From contig JBBAKM010000009.1 in the NCBI GenBank assembly GCA_040403495.1, forward strand, positions 32,258 through 96,257: a stretch of DNA of 64,000 nt, written 5' to 3'. The notes beneath the pieces are model-generated. The model was not told the DNA's origin. It made no database searches and worked only from the letters and a program-made list of their open reading frames with translations. The first letter of the stretch is position 1, and each line of letters starts with the position of its first letter. The position numbers and the translations under genes are program-made. The DNA comes from JABMMZ01 sp040403495. GTDB lineage: Bacteria; Bacteroidota; Bacteroidia; NS11-12g; UBA955. Shown here one piece after another: positions 43,082-52,495 of this stretch.

Positions 43082-43825
43082 TTGAAAGTTAGTATAGTTA
43101 CCATTTGTTATAATGCTGAAAGTACAATCAGCGATACCATTCAGTCTGTTTTGGATCAAGATTATCCAAACATAGAGTATATTATTATTGATGGTGCGTC
43201 AAAAGACAAAACATTAGAGATTGTTAAATCTTTTGATTCTGACAAAATACACTTAACCAGTGAGCCAGACAAAGGATTGTATGATGCCTTAAACAAGGGT
43301 TTTATGAAAGCCAACGGTGATATTATTGCTTGTTTGCATGCAGATGATAAATATGCGCATCCCAAGGTGATTTCTGATATTGTCAATCAATTTGTGAACC
43401 AACAAGTAGAGGCAGTTTCTTCGTCTGTTCATATATTCAAAGACAATCAATTCGACAAACCTTTCAGAAAGTACAAAGCAAATGCTTTCAAATTATGGCA
43501 GTTTAGATTTGGAATTCAGCCACCACATCCAGGGTTTTTTGTCAGTAAAGAGGTTTTGCAAAAGGTTGGTTATTTTGATATTTCTTACCGCATAAGTGGC
43601 GATTTTGATTGGTTGTTGAGAGTAGTAAAACTTAATAAAACTAGGGTCCATTACACTCCCTATGTCAGTGTTTTTATGAGAGATGGCGGTATTAGCGCCT
43701 CAGGGTGGAAAAGCAAAAAATTAATGAATCAGGAAGATTTGAGATCATTGAATACACATGGGATTAAAAGTAATTTATTCTTGATTTATTGCAAGTATTT
43801 AATAAAAATACTACAATTGATTTAA
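43082..43825 (+). CDS. GT2 family glycosyltransferase (WcaE-like)
   Basis: 247 residues from a TTG start one base after the WcaF stop. 'VSIVTICYNAESTISDTIQS' at 3-22, 'IEYIIIDGASKDKT' near 31-44, 'EPDKGLYDALNKG' near 61-73 and 'CLHADDKY' near 84-91 belong to the WcaE/WcaA group of GT2 enzymes. It ends the polysaccharide run; a 1.4-kb repeat-rich stretch follows. Confidence 0.9.
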   Translation: MKVSIVTICYNAESTISDTIQSVLDQDYPNIEYIIIDGASKDKTLEIVKSFDSDKIHLTSEPDKGLYDALNKGFMKANGDIIACLHADDKYAHPKVISDIVNQFVNQQVEAVSSSVHIFKDNQFDKPFRKYKANAFKLWQFRFGIQPPHPGFFVSKEVLQKVGYFDISYRISGDFDWLLRVVKLNKTRVHYTPYVSVFMRDGGISASGWKSKKLMNQEDLRSLNTHGIKSNLFLIYCKYLIKILQLI

Positions 43826-43913
43826 TATGAATTTATATTGAATTTTATATCAGCTTCGTTCTGATTTCCAATTCCTTACGCGTAAAATAGTACAATTAAC
43901 ACTGTATTATTAA

Positions 43914-43952
43914 GCTGTTGTTGATCTCGGCTAAGCCGAGACCAACAACAGC
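43914..43952. repeat. Long palindrome / hairpin
   Basis: GCTGTTGTTG pairs with CAACAACAGC and CTCGGC with GCCGAG round a TAA loop. It follows the last polysaccharide gene by about 90 bases, so it may also end transcription, though no T-run follows. Related arms occur at about 45168-45184 and inside the coding region at 45572-45643. Confidence 0.8.
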
Positions 43953-44042
43953 ACAAAACCCACCCGCACGGGAGTGTGCTTTGTGAAGCACTGTTAACTA
44001 AGATTTATAAATACCACCATAACGAAAATCTAAATTCTAAAT

Positions 44043-44356
44043 TCAAAAATCTTTCTTGGGTTTCCAACGTTCCATTCAATGCGGTGGTTTTTGGGGGTTT
44101 AAAACGTAAATTGTGCGGAGGCGTCCACGAATGGCGCGAAACATAAATTTGACAGCTTTGGGGAGCTGGTGTGTGAGTTAAGGCAAATTTGTAGTCCCGC
44201 AGTACTGCGGGATTCATTCGTGGTGGGCTTTTTACTCATTTGTGTCTGTTTTTTTTGAATTCGTGAGTTAGCTTTGCTAAGTTGCTTACTTTTTTCCCAT
44301 AAAAAAGTAAGAATAAAAAGACATGAAGTAAATGAAAATTTAGTAGTAAAACCGAA
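44043..44356. repeat. 314-base direct repeat, copy 1
   Basis: Matches 44681-44994 at a constant offset of 638 with only a few substitutions (for example 'agctttgggg' versus 'agccatgcag') and no net indel. Contains the palindrome TCCCGCAGTACTGCGGGA at 44195-44212. Confidence 0.92.
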
Positions 44357-44680
44357 TACAATATTGTAAGCTCAAGGATTTTATTTTCTTTGTTGAGTGT
44401 GGAATTTCCGAAAAGCCGGGGAGGCCTCACCCCCTGACCCCTCTCCGAAGAAGAGGGGAGTAAGAACCGCTAACATTTAAGTTAAGTTTTCATCTTCGAA
44501 TACAATTTTATAATGGTTTGAAATTTTTTTTCTTTTAATGTTAAAAGAAACAAAAACCACCACCCAATCAAAAATTCCGTTTTTGTGGCTGCACTCTCGG
44601 CTGCCTATCCACAAAAGGGAATTTTCACGCATTGGCTGGACCACAGCCGCACGGGAACATGCTTTGTAAATATCACCAAA

Positions 44681-44994
44681 TCAAAAATCTTTCTTGGGTT
44701 TCCAACGTTCCATTCAATGCGGTGGTTTTTGGGGGTTTAAAACGTAAATTGTGCGGAGGCGTCCACGAATGGCGCGAAACATAAATTTGACAGCCATGCA
44801 GAGCTGGTGTGTGAGTTAAGGCAAATTTGTAGTCCCGCAGTACTGCGGGATTCATTCGTGGTGGGCTTTTTACTCATTTGTGTCTGTTTTTTTTGAATTC
44901 GTGAGTTAGCTTTGCTAAGTTGCCTACTTTTTTCCCATAAAAAAGTTGGAATAAAAAGACATGAATTAAATGAAAATTTAGTAGTAAAACCGAA
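44681..44994. repeat. 314-base direct repeat, copy 2
   Basis: Second copy of the repeat at 44043-44356. The few bases upstream also resemble ('gcacggga...tgctttgt'), so the original unit was longer and has suffered deletions. Confidence 0.92.
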
Positions 44995-45033
44995 ATTTAT
45001 TGAATGAATAAATACAAAGAGAGTTTTCGAAAA

Positions 45034-45074
45034 GCTGTCGGGAAAAGATGTCTCCTTCGTCGACATGACAGCTG
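45034..45074. repeat. Inverted copy of the GGCTGTC...GACAGC element
   Basis: Reverse complement of the elements in the 22.4-23.4 kb island, with 'gaagg' in place of 'gcagg' and AGCTGTC ends. It shows the family is dispersed, not confined to the GIY-YIG island. Confidence 0.85.
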
Positions 45075-45238
45075 GGGAGATTATTACAAGACGTAAAGCG
45101 TGAATGTTATTCATCCTTATATAAAAGTGCCTTGCTTGTAAAATAATACAATAGTACAATTATTATTAAGCCGAGACCAACAACGGCACAATGAGAATAT
45201 AAATAGAATTTTTATATCAGCTTTGTTTTGAAAATATC

Positions 45239-45889
45239 TTAAAAAACCAACGTTATTAAGTAAATAAATCCTGAAATCAAACCAACTAATAAGGCCGATT
45301 TCTTTAATTTTTTCAATTGTTTTCTGTCTGCTTCTACCCAATCTGTTTTAAATCGTTTTTTGCCTAGTTTAAAAAGTACATAACTAATCCCTGCACTAAT
45401 AGAACTCCATAATAAATAAATAGACTGCCACTTCAGTAATGCAAAAAACAATAATAAAATGGCTGTAATGAGTAATAATGTGGCAATAATGACAAATCCT
45501 TTGCGAATGGTTTTTATTGGACCTGTTTTTATTCGTTCGTTTTCTTTTTGATATGTAACTACTTCTTTTAAGCCGTTGTTGGTGTTATCACCAACAACCC
45601 ATTGTCCAGTTTGCTTGTCGTTGGTGATAACACTAACAACGGCACAAAAACCACTTAATCTCATTAAAGAAGACTCTAACTTCACTTGACGTGGTTTGTT
45701 GCTAGAATTAGATGTAATTTCTGTTTTATTTGTTATATTATAAGTGTTTGAATTATAATTTAATGAGTTGTTATAACTAATGTAATTGTTAATATTATTT
45801 TCAGTCTTATCAAAAGCTAATTTTTTGGTTTTGCAATTTTGAAAAACCAATCCAAAAAACACAATAATAATTACTTTTGATGTTTTCAT
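45239..45889 (-). CDS. Small putative lipoprotein with C-terminal membrane helices
   Basis: About 216 residues from ATG 45889, which overlaps the stop of the upstream mannosyltransferase by one base; a longer reading from 45946 is unlikely because it cuts into that gene. The N-terminus 'KVIIIVFFGLVFQNCKTKK' looks like a signal peptide with a lipid-accepting Cys. A stretch near residues 85-110 is encoded by an inverted repeat (45572-45643). Two or three hydrophobic helices lie near the C-terminus. Function unknown. Confidence 0.65.
   Translation of the reverse strand: MKTSKVIIIVFFGLVFQNCKTKKLAFDKTENNINNYISYNNSLNYNSNTYNITNKTEITSNSSNKPRQVKLESSLMRLSGFCAVVSVITNDKQTGQWVVGDNTNNGLKEVVTYQKENERIKTGPIKTIRKGFVIIATLLLITAILLLFFALLKWQSIYLLWSSISAGISYVLFKLGKKRFKTDWVEADRKQLKKLKKSALLVGLISGFIYLITLVF
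45572..45643. repeat. Inverted repeat inside the lipoprotein gene
   Basis: Arms 45572-45598 (GCCGTTGTTGGTGTTATC...) and 45620-45643 (...GATAACACTAACAACGGC) surround a 21-base middle. The span of 72 bases is a multiple of three, so the host frame remains open. Outer arms match the hairpin at 43914 and the fragment near 45168. Confidence 0.85.
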
Positions 45890-47022
45890 TACACTAACAC
45901 ACTTTTTATAAATAAATATCCCATTGGAATGGAAAAAGTCAACCATATCAATCCAATCAGTATTAGGTATTTGATTTTTAATTCTTTAAGTAAAAAGATT
46001 AATGGAGTTAATACTATCATATTGCGATAGAGTGCCACATCCAAATTGATAGAAAACGGCATAAACCACATCAGCATTGCAAATGCTATAAAAAAGAAAA
46101 TCAATGGTTTGTCAAGTTTTGACTTTAAAAATAGATAAATGACTAAGGAAATTACGCTTATGCAAGTAAAAAGGGTTTGAATTTCTATCCATATTTTAAT
46201 TTCATTGCGATATTCCCATAGTCGTTCGATGTGCTGCTTAAGTAAAACAAATGGATTTTGTAAATGATGGTCATACTTTTTTTGTATTAAAAATAATGCA
46301 TCCCAATGTCCTGTGCTTATGTTATCGTAGAGTAATAAAGAGACAAACCCCAAAGAAGTTAGAATTAAGACAGTGAAATGTTTTCTTAATTCAATTTTGC
46401 GCTTGTTTATAATTAGGTCAGTAATAAAATAGAAACCTAAAGATGCAATTAGTAAAAACCCTATACTATATGACAATACTGCAAAAAAACCCGCAATACC
46501 AGCCAATAGGAAACGTTTATGCAGCATTCCATAAAATAACAAACTAATGCAAAAAATTGTTAATGACATTGGAAACAAGGCTTGTGCATAGATATGTCCT
46601 GGGACTATACTTGCCATAAAAACCAATAACCAATTCTTGAATGCATAAGACTCAACCATTAATTGGGCAATGACAATAAGAAACAAGAAATAAAACACTT
46701 GAGTTAATAACCAAGCACAAATGGCATAGTCAATCTGGAATATGGTAGAAAAAATTCTGATTAAAAAGGGATACAATGGTGCCCAACCGGCATTGCCACA
46801 CCACTGAATGTGTTCCTCAGGAGAAAGTACTGAATAATCACATGGAAAAAGGGTATGACCTTGTTTGGCAATATCCAAATACAAACCGCTGTCCCATCTG
46901 TTGAAACATTGATAAATTGGTAAATTGCAATTACCTAAGTGTGAAAAAAAGTAGGCGAATAACAGTGAAACTATAAAAACAACAAAAGGAATAACAAAAG
47001 TTGGTTTTATGAATAATCGCAT
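45889..47022 (-). CDS. PIG-V-like mannosyltransferase family membrane protein
   Basis: 377 residues with about nine transmembrane segments. The loop after the first helix has 'NRWDSGLYLDIAKQGH' near 41-56 and 'WAPLYPFLIRIF' near 79-90, the pattern (W-D-x-x-x-Y-x-x-I-A-x-x-G-Y ... F-x-P-L-Y-P) of the PIG-V/GT-C mannosyltransferase-like family. The donor is probably a polyprenyl-linked sugar on the outer face of the inner membrane. It starts eight bases after uvrA ends, so uvrA read-through is possible. Confidence 0.82.
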   Translation of the reverse strand: MRLFIKPTFVIPFVVFIVSLLFAYFFSHLGNCNLPIYQCFNRWDSGLYLDIAKQGHTLFPCDYSVLSPEEHIQWCGNAGWAPLYPFLIRIFSTIFQIDYAICAWLLTQVFYFLFLIVIAQLMVESYAFKNWLLVFMASIVPGHIYAQALFPMSLTIFCISLLFYGMLHKRFLLAGIAGFFAVLSYSIGFLLIASLGFYFITDLIINKRKIELRKHFTVLILTSLGFVSLLLYDNISTGHWDALFLIQKKYDHHLQNPFVLLKQHIERLWEYRNEIKIWIEIQTLFTCISVISLVIYLFLKSKLDKPLIFFFIAFAMLMWFMPFSINLDVALYRNMIVLTPLIFLLKELKIKYLILIGLIWLTFSIPMGYLFIKSVLV

Positions 47023-47030
47023 TAATTCTA

Positions 47031-49829
47031 TCAGTTAAGTTTGTCTTTTAAATAATGGGCAGTGTAACTTCCTTCACATTTAATCAAATCCTCGGGGGTT
47101 CCTTCAAAAACCAAATGTCCCCCTTTATCACCTCCCTCAGGACCTAAGTCAATTACCCAATCTGCATATTTAATGACATCAGGATGGTGTTCAATAATAA
47201 TGATAGAATGCCCTTTTGCTACTAGTGCATCAAAACAAGTTAATAGTTTTTTGATGTCGTTAAAATGCAATCCTGTGGTAGGTTCATCAAAAATAAACAA
47301 GGTGTGCTGATCTTTTGAATTGCCTTTGGATAAAAATGTAGCCAATTTTATTCTTTGAGCTTCTCCGCCACTCAATGTATTGCTCGACTGTCCTAAAGCT
47401 ACATATCCTAAACCAACACTTTGGAGAGGTTCTATTTTATTGAGAATGGTTTTTTCATCTTCAAAAAATTTCATTGCTTCATCAACAGTCAATTCTAATA
47501 GGTCTGCGATGTTCTTATCTTTATAAGTAATTTCTAATATTTCATCTTTAAACCTTTTTCCTTTGCAATGTTCACATGGCAATATCAAATCAGCCATAAA
47601 TTGCATTTCAATGGTTACATCACCCTCCCCTTTACAATGCTCACAACGGCCACCGTCCACATTGAAAGAAAAATGAGAAGGCTTTAGTTTTTTGGCTTTT
47701 GACAAAGGTAATTCTGCATATAAATCGCGAATACTGTCGTAAGCTTTTAAATAAGTTACAGGATTGCTACGGCTCGATTTTCCAATTGGATTTTGGTCCA
47801 CCATTTCTATCGACTTCAGTCGGTCAATATCACCCGTTATTTTTTCATGTTTGCCTGTTTTTGAACCTGTGTAATCACCCAAAGCTTTACTTAGTGCAGG
47901 GTACAAAATATTTTTCACTAAGGTAGTTTTCCCACTTCCACTTACTCCTGTAATACAGGTGATTACTTGCAAAGGAAAACCAACTTCTATCGATTTTAAA
48001 TTGTTTTCTCGCGCCCCAATTATTCGAATTTGGTTCGACCATTGTCGTCTTTTTGATGGTAATTCTATCTTTAAAGCACCACTCAAATACTGACCCGTTA
48101 AACTGTTTTTATCTTTTAATAAATCATCATAAACACCATTGAAGATAAGATTTCCTCCATAAATACCCGCACCCGGACCTATGTCAATAATTCGGTCAGC
48201 AGTTTTCATCATTTCTTCCTCATGTTCCACTACTATTACGGTGTTACCTATGGCTTGTAAATCTTTTAAAACAGAAATTAAATGTAAGGTATCGCGCGGA
48301 TGTAAACCAATGCTAGGCTCGTCTAAAATATACAAACTGCCCGTTAAACTACTGCCCAATGAGGTCGCCAAATTGATTCTTTGAGATTCTCCTCCACTCA
48401 AACTATTACTCAGTCTGTTTAAACTTAAATATCCCAAACCAACATTAACTAAAAAGTTAATTCTGTTTTTAACCTCAATCAAAATTCTATTTCCTATCTT
48501 TTGGTCTAATTCCGACAGTTCAACTTGCTGAAAATAAGCATGGGCCTCTGAAACAGGCATAAGTAATATTTCTTGTATGCTACGGTATTGCGGCACTTGT
48601 TCTGAAACATTACTCGCTACTAATTTCACATACGAAGCATCTTTTCTTAGTCGAGTTCCTTTGCAGTCGGGACATAAAGTTTTACCTCGGTAACGACTCA
48701 ACATCACACGGTATTGAATTTTATAAGCTTGTTCCTCTAAGTTTTTGAAAAATTCATTCAATCCTCTAACGCCTTTAGCGCCTTCCCACAGTAATTTAAC
48801 TTCCTTTTCATTTAAGTCATAATAGGCGCGATGAATAGGAAAGTCATATTTCATGGCATCTTTTACAAAATCAGTTTTCCACTCAGACATTATCTCCCCA
48901 CGCCAAGGAACTACGCAACCTTCATAAACACTTAAATGTTTGTCAGGAATAACCAAATCCTCATCAATACCAATGATTTGTCCGTAGCCTTCGCAGGTTT
49001 TACATGCGCCCAAGGGGTTGTTGAAACTTAAAAAATCTTTGGTCGGAAGTTCAAAAGTCATTCCGTCTGCTTCAAACTTATTAGAGAACATATAATACTG
49101 CCCTTCGTAAAAAAGATGGCAACTGCCATGTCCCTCCCAAAAAGCACTCTCTACTGAGTCTGCAACTCGACTGTAAAAATCATCGTCTTCATGGTCAATC
49201 ACCAAACGGTCAATCACCAAATAATGTGTTTGTTTGTAAAAAGTATCGCCAGCTATAATGTCAGCAATTTTTTCTATTTTTCCATCAGTCATCAATCGCA
49301 CAAAACCTTGTTGAATAAATGATTGTAACTGTTCTTTAACTTGTTTTTTCTCTAGCTTTATAGACGCTAAAATCAAAAAAGGTTCTTCATGCGAAAAGGT
49401 TTTTATTACATCAATAACATCATCTGTGCTGTGTTTTTTAACCTCATTGCCACTGATGGGTGAAATGGTTCTACCAATTCTGGAAAATAAAAGCTTAAGA
49501 TAATCGTAAAGTTCGGTGCTAGTAGCAACAGTACTTCTTGGATTTCTGGTATTTACCTTCTGTTCTATGGCTATAGCAGGAGCTAATCCATCTATAAAAT
49601 CAACCTCAGGCTTGTTCATTCGTCCCAAGAATTGACGGGCATAACTGCTTAAACTTTCAACATATCTACGCTGCCCCTCGGCATACAATGTGTCAAAAAC
49701 CAAACTGCTTTTACCACTACCGGAAACACCTGTTACAACTGTAAAACTTCCAGACGGAATTTCAACATCAATGTTATTTAAATTATGTACGCGAGCGCCT
49801 TTTATGACGATTTGTTTTTGTTTTGCCAC
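47031..49829 (-). CDS. uvrA: UvrABC system protein A
   Basis: 932 residues, standard UvrA length. Two ABC modules: Walker A 'GVSGSGKSS' at 34-42 and 'GVSGSGKTT' near 627; signature 'NSLSGGESQR' near 470 and 'NTLSGGEAQR' near 816. Zinc-binding 'CKTCEGYG' and 'CPDCKGTR' in the first insert, and 'CEHCKGEG...CEHCKGKR' in the second. It recognises bulky DNA lesions with UvrB in nucleotide-excision repair. The start codon is GTG at 49829. A -7 box (TACCTTTG) lies just upstream. Confidence 0.98.
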   Translation of the reverse strand: MAKQKQIVIKGARVHNLNNIDVEIPSGSFTVVTGVSGSGKSSLVFDTLYAEGQRRYVESLSSYARQFLGRMNKPEVDFIDGLAPAIAIEQKVNTRNPRSTVATSTELYDYLKLLFSRIGRTISPISGNEVKKHSTDDVIDVIKTFSHEEPFLILASIKLEKKQVKEQLQSFIQQGFVRLMTDGKIEKIADIIAGDTFYKQTHYLVIDRLVIDHEDDDFYSRVADSVESAFWEGHGSCHLFYEGQYYMFSNKFEADGMTFELPTKDFLSFNNPLGACKTCEGYGQIIGIDEDLVIPDKHLSVYEGCVVPWRGEIMSEWKTDFVKDAMKYDFPIHRAYYDLNEKEVKLLWEGAKGVRGLNEFFKNLEEQAYKIQYRVMLSRYRGKTLCPDCKGTRLRKDASYVKLVASNVSEQVPQYRSIQEILLMPVSEAHAYFQQVELSELDQKIGNRILIEVKNRINFLVNVGLGYLSLNRLSNSLSGGESQRINLATSLGSSLTGSLYILDEPSIGLHPRDTLHLISVLKDLQAIGNTVIVVEHEEEMMKTADRIIDIGPGAGIYGGNLIFNGVYDDLLKDKNSLTGQYLSGALKIELPSKRRQWSNQIRIIGARENNLKSIEVGFPLQVITCITGVSGSGKTTLVKNILYPALSKALGDYTGSKTGKHEKITGDIDRLKSIEMVDQNPIGKSSRSNPVTYLKAYDSIRDLYAELPLSKAKKLKPSHFSFNVDGGRCEHCKGEGDVTIEMQFMADLILPCEHCKGKRFKDEILEITYKDKNIADLLELTVDEAMKFFEDEKTILNKIEPLQSVGLGYVALGQSSNTLSGGEAQRIKLATFLSKGNSKDQHTLFIFDEPTTGLHFNDIKKLLTCFDALVAKGHSIIIIEHHPDVIKYADWVIDLGPEGGDKGGHLVFEGTPEDLIKCEGSYTAHYLKDKLN

Positions 49830-49846
49830 AATAAATCTCTAACAGG

Positions 49847-49854
49847 CAAAGGTA
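49847..49854 (-). promoter_or_regulatory. TACCTTTG box upstream of uvrA
   Basis: On the minus strand this is an exact TAnnTTTG -7 box, 17 bases before the GTG start. A matching -33 TTTG at the right distance is not evident. Confidence 0.45.
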
Positions 49855-49909
49855 ATAAAATGTTTTGGTAATAACCCGCTCGTTTCAATGTTTAATATCG
49901 CTATTACGA

Positions 49910-52261
49910 CTAGTCTTTTACAAATTTTGAATGAAACCTTAAACCACTTTTCTTTACCAATTGGATGTTGTAAAACCCTTTTTGTAATTCTTCGGTGTTT
50001 ATTTTTATCAATTGTTCGCTAAATTGACTTAAATTGATTTCCTGGATAGTTTTTCCCTGAATATCAGTAATTAAGATAGTTTCATAAGTTTGTAATTGAC
50101 CCTGTATCAATAAATTTAATACTTTTTGAGTTGGATTAGGATACAATGCCTTTATTCCATTTTGAGTATTGCTGTGTTCTAATTGTACAATATTACTAAA
50201 GGTAACTAATCCACTGTTTTCAGTGACCCTAAGTTGGTAATAGGTCGACTTAGAAGCAAGATGTTGTGTGTTTATAAAATCGTAGTGTGTTATTGAATTG
50301 GTATTATTTAATGCTGAAATATCGCCTATTGGATTAAAATTGATGCCATCATAAGAAACCATAATCTCATATTTAGCAATGTCCATTTCATCGGCTACCT
50401 GCCACTCTATATAATGCTGATTCAAAACTTGATAGGCTTCAAATGAAATTAGTTTGACGGGTAAGGGCACACAAAAAGGAGTTAAAATAAAGGTATCTCT
50501 AATGGTTTGACAAATGTTATTGTCTATTTGCCAAACAAGTCTATAAGTACTTAATGAATCGCCTGTAAAGGTGGCATTAGGATTGTGAATATCACTAATA
50601 GTGCCCCCCGAACCGCTTACAATAATCCATGTGCCAGAAGAGTGTTCACTCGTAGATTGTGCATGTAATTCATACGGTCCACAATAAGTGTCAGAACCCG
50701 TGGCAGATGAAATAGGTTGGTCAATAATGGATGCAACACTAAATAAACCATTGGTTGTTCCTGTACCACCTCTTGTAGCGCCGTTGGCAGTAAATTCAGT
50801 TAAAGAAGGAGATGTTGTAGTTCCGTTAATTCCTCCATTTGCTACTCTTGTTGGGCTACCATTGGAGATAGAAATAGTGCCTCCACCGCCTCCGCCTCCT
50901 GGTCCTTCTGCTTCATTATTAGTTATTAATTGATTACCTCCACTACCGCCATTTGCCCGAAGATTAAGTGTGTTTGCTATAGTTCCATTTACACTAAGTA
51001 ATATTGTGCCACCACCACCACCACCACCAGGAGCATCATTGTGACCCGCCATTGTATTAGGTGAGTTTCCTCCACTTGACGTGATTACGCCACTTCCTGA
51101 TAAATTGCCATAACAAAGAATTAAAACCATTCCACCACCATTTGCACCGCCTGTTGCAGCTGAATTATTACCATCACCTGCACCTCCGCCGCCACCAAAA
51201 AATATTCTTGTATTACTGAAAGCCAATGGTCTTCCTCCATAGCCGCCTAAATTTCTTCTACTGTTTCCTCCCCATGTAGAATTTCCAGGTCCGGTTGTTA
51301 ATGCATTCCTATTATCTGCTGAAAAAGTATAGCCTCCTCTGCCACCGCCCGAGGAAGTGTTAGCTGAAAATGTGCCCCCTTCTAAATTCCAAGCAGTAGT
51401 CCATCCAGTTGGTCCGTTATTTGGATTGCCCAATCCATTCCAAGCAGATATTACTCCTCCATTTGCACCACCACCTCCGCCAGCATTGTGTGAATTTCCT
51501 CCTCCACCTCCATTAGCGGGTGCTCCTCTTCCATATCTTCCCCCTAAAGCATCATAATCAACATCACCTCCTGCAATACTCTCTCCTTTTCTTCCTCCAT
51601 CTGCTACATTGCTCGAATAGAAAGAGGTTATATTCATTGACGCAGGCTGTGTTGTATTGTCATTTGCGCCACCTCTAAATCCGCTACCTGATGCATCTAT
51701 AGTGCCATTAATTGATCCGTTTCCTCCAATTTCTATTACTGTTATTCCTCCTCTATTCCCATCCCAAGTAGCTGGTCTTATTGAATTACCTGTCGCTAAA
51801 TTAAATGTTGTGTATCTAGGAACTCTAATGACTTGTGTTTTTCCATTCGATGAATAGTTGTTTGCCAAAGGCACATTAAAGTTTATTGTGCTTGAGTTGG
51901 GGACACTGCTAACACATCTGAATTCATACAATCCCGCACTGTTGTAATTGGTAATTGCGCCATAACTTGCATTATTTGCAATGTTTATTGTAGCGCCCTG
52001 CATTTGAATAATGAGGATTAAATCTCCAGATGACAAATTGCCACTAAACACTGATCCAGATAAACTACTGTTATTCACAGTAATGGAGGTGCTGCCAATA
52101 GTGGCATCTGAAGTTAAGTAAGTGCGGGTGTTTACATCAATATTACTTCCTGTAATATTACCTGCACCCATAAAACCAACCTGACCAAAAATAAGGTGGC
52201 CAAAGCTAGTAAAATAATAAAGGCACAGGAACGTCCAATACTTGTAAAAATTGTTGTTCAT
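49910..52261 (-). CDS. Glycine-rich secreted protein with type IX secretion sorting domain
   Basis: 783 residues. A signal peptide (about 1-27) is followed by a ~130-residue beta-rich region, then about 250 residues (190-470) packed with Gly/Asn stretches such as 'GGRYGRGAPANGGGGG'. A short SprB/PKD-like piece follows, and the last ~75 residues are a Por-secretion-type A sorting domain ('ALYPNPTQKVLNLLI' ... 'GFYNIQLVKKSG'). It is presumably exported by the type IX system and anchored or released at the surface. Gly-rich passages recall adhesin or silk-like proteins; function unknown. Confidence 0.87.
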   Translation of the reverse strand: MNNNFYKYWTFLCLYYFTSFGHLIFGQVGFMGAGNITGSNIDVNTRTYLTSDATIGSTSITVNNSSLSGSVFSGNLSSGDLILIIQMQGATINIANNASYGAITNYNSAGLYEFRCVSSVPNSSTINFNVPLANNYSSNGKTQVIRVPRYTTFNLATGNSIRPATWDGNRGGITVIEIGGNGSINGTIDASGSGFRGGANDNTTQPASMNITSFYSSNVADGGRKGESIAGGDVDYDALGGRYGRGAPANGGGGGNSHNAGGGGGANGGVISAWNGLGNPNNGPTGWTTAWNLEGGTFSANTSSGGGRGGYTFSADNRNALTTGPGNSTWGGNSRRNLGGYGGRPLAFSNTRIFFGGGGGAGDGNNSAATGGANGGGMVLILCYGNLSGSGVITSSGGNSPNTMAGHNDAPGGGGGGGTILLSVNGTIANTLNLRANGGSGGNQLITNNEAEGPGGGGGGGTISISNGSPTRVANGGINGTTTSPSLTEFTANGATRGGTGTTNGLFSVASIIDQPISSATGSDTYCGPYELHAQSTSEHSSGTWIIVSGSGGTISDIHNPNATFTGDSLSTYRLVWQIDNNICQTIRDTFILTPFCVPLPVKLISFEAYQVLNQHYIEWQVADEMDIAKYEIMVSYDGINFNPIGDISALNNTNSITHYDFINTQHLASKSTYYQLRVTENSGLVTFSNIVQLEHSNTQNGIKALYPNPTQKVLNLLIQGQLQTYETILITDIQGKTIQEINLSQFSEQLIKINTEELQKGFYNIQLVKKSGLRFHSKFVKD

Positions 52262-52431
52262 AAAACGGTAATCTGTTAATGTAATTTAGTATTACAATTA
52301 TAGCATCATTTTGTACTATTTTATAAAAAATAAAAAAGTTTTAATTAATGTTAAAATGCTGAATAATAGATTGTTAATCCTTTAATTTATCTTAGTATAA
52401 AGCGCTCATTAAGTATTAACTACCATAAAAA

Positions 52432-52474
52432 AACGTCATGTTTTTGATATTTGTTATCTAAACATGACGTTTTG
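52432..52474 (-). terminator. Rho-independent terminator of the 52496-54442 gene
   Basis: On the minus strand AACGTCATGTTT pairs with AAACATGACGTT round a loop, followed by a run of seven T. It starts 22 bases after the stop codon of the type IX-secreted protein gene. Confidence 0.85.
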
Positions 52475-52495
52475 GGTGATTACCTTTTTTTGTAG

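Larger units (their letters stand above)
43826..45238. repeat. 1.4-kb gene-free, repeat-rich stretch
   Basis: Contains a 39-base hairpin (43914-43952), a 314-base direct repeat (44043-44356 and 44681-44994), two TCCCGCAGTACTGCGGGA palindromes inside it (44195, 44833), a degraded GGCCTCACCCC element (44421-44460), an inverted copy of the GGCTGTC...GACAGC element (45034-45074) and a half of the GTTGTTGGTCTCGGC hairpin (about 45168-45184). Short open frames here repeat with the DNA repeats and are not supported as genes. Confidence 0.88.

Noticed and set aside
44005..44855. Minus-strand open frames of 60-70 residues starting 'MNPAVLRDYKFALTHT' in both copies of the 314-base repeat
   Set aside because: They exist because the DNA is repeated; they differ at their ends, have no domain and lie in a palindrome-rich spacer.
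44737..45159. 140-residue minus-strand open frame across the repeat and the 45034 element
   Set aside because: It runs through two unrelated repeat families and has no recognisable domain.
50688..51857. Plus-strand proline-rich open frames opposite the T9SS protein gene
   Set aside because: They are the antisense shadow of the glycine-rich coding region (GGN read backwards gives NCC, proline-type codons).
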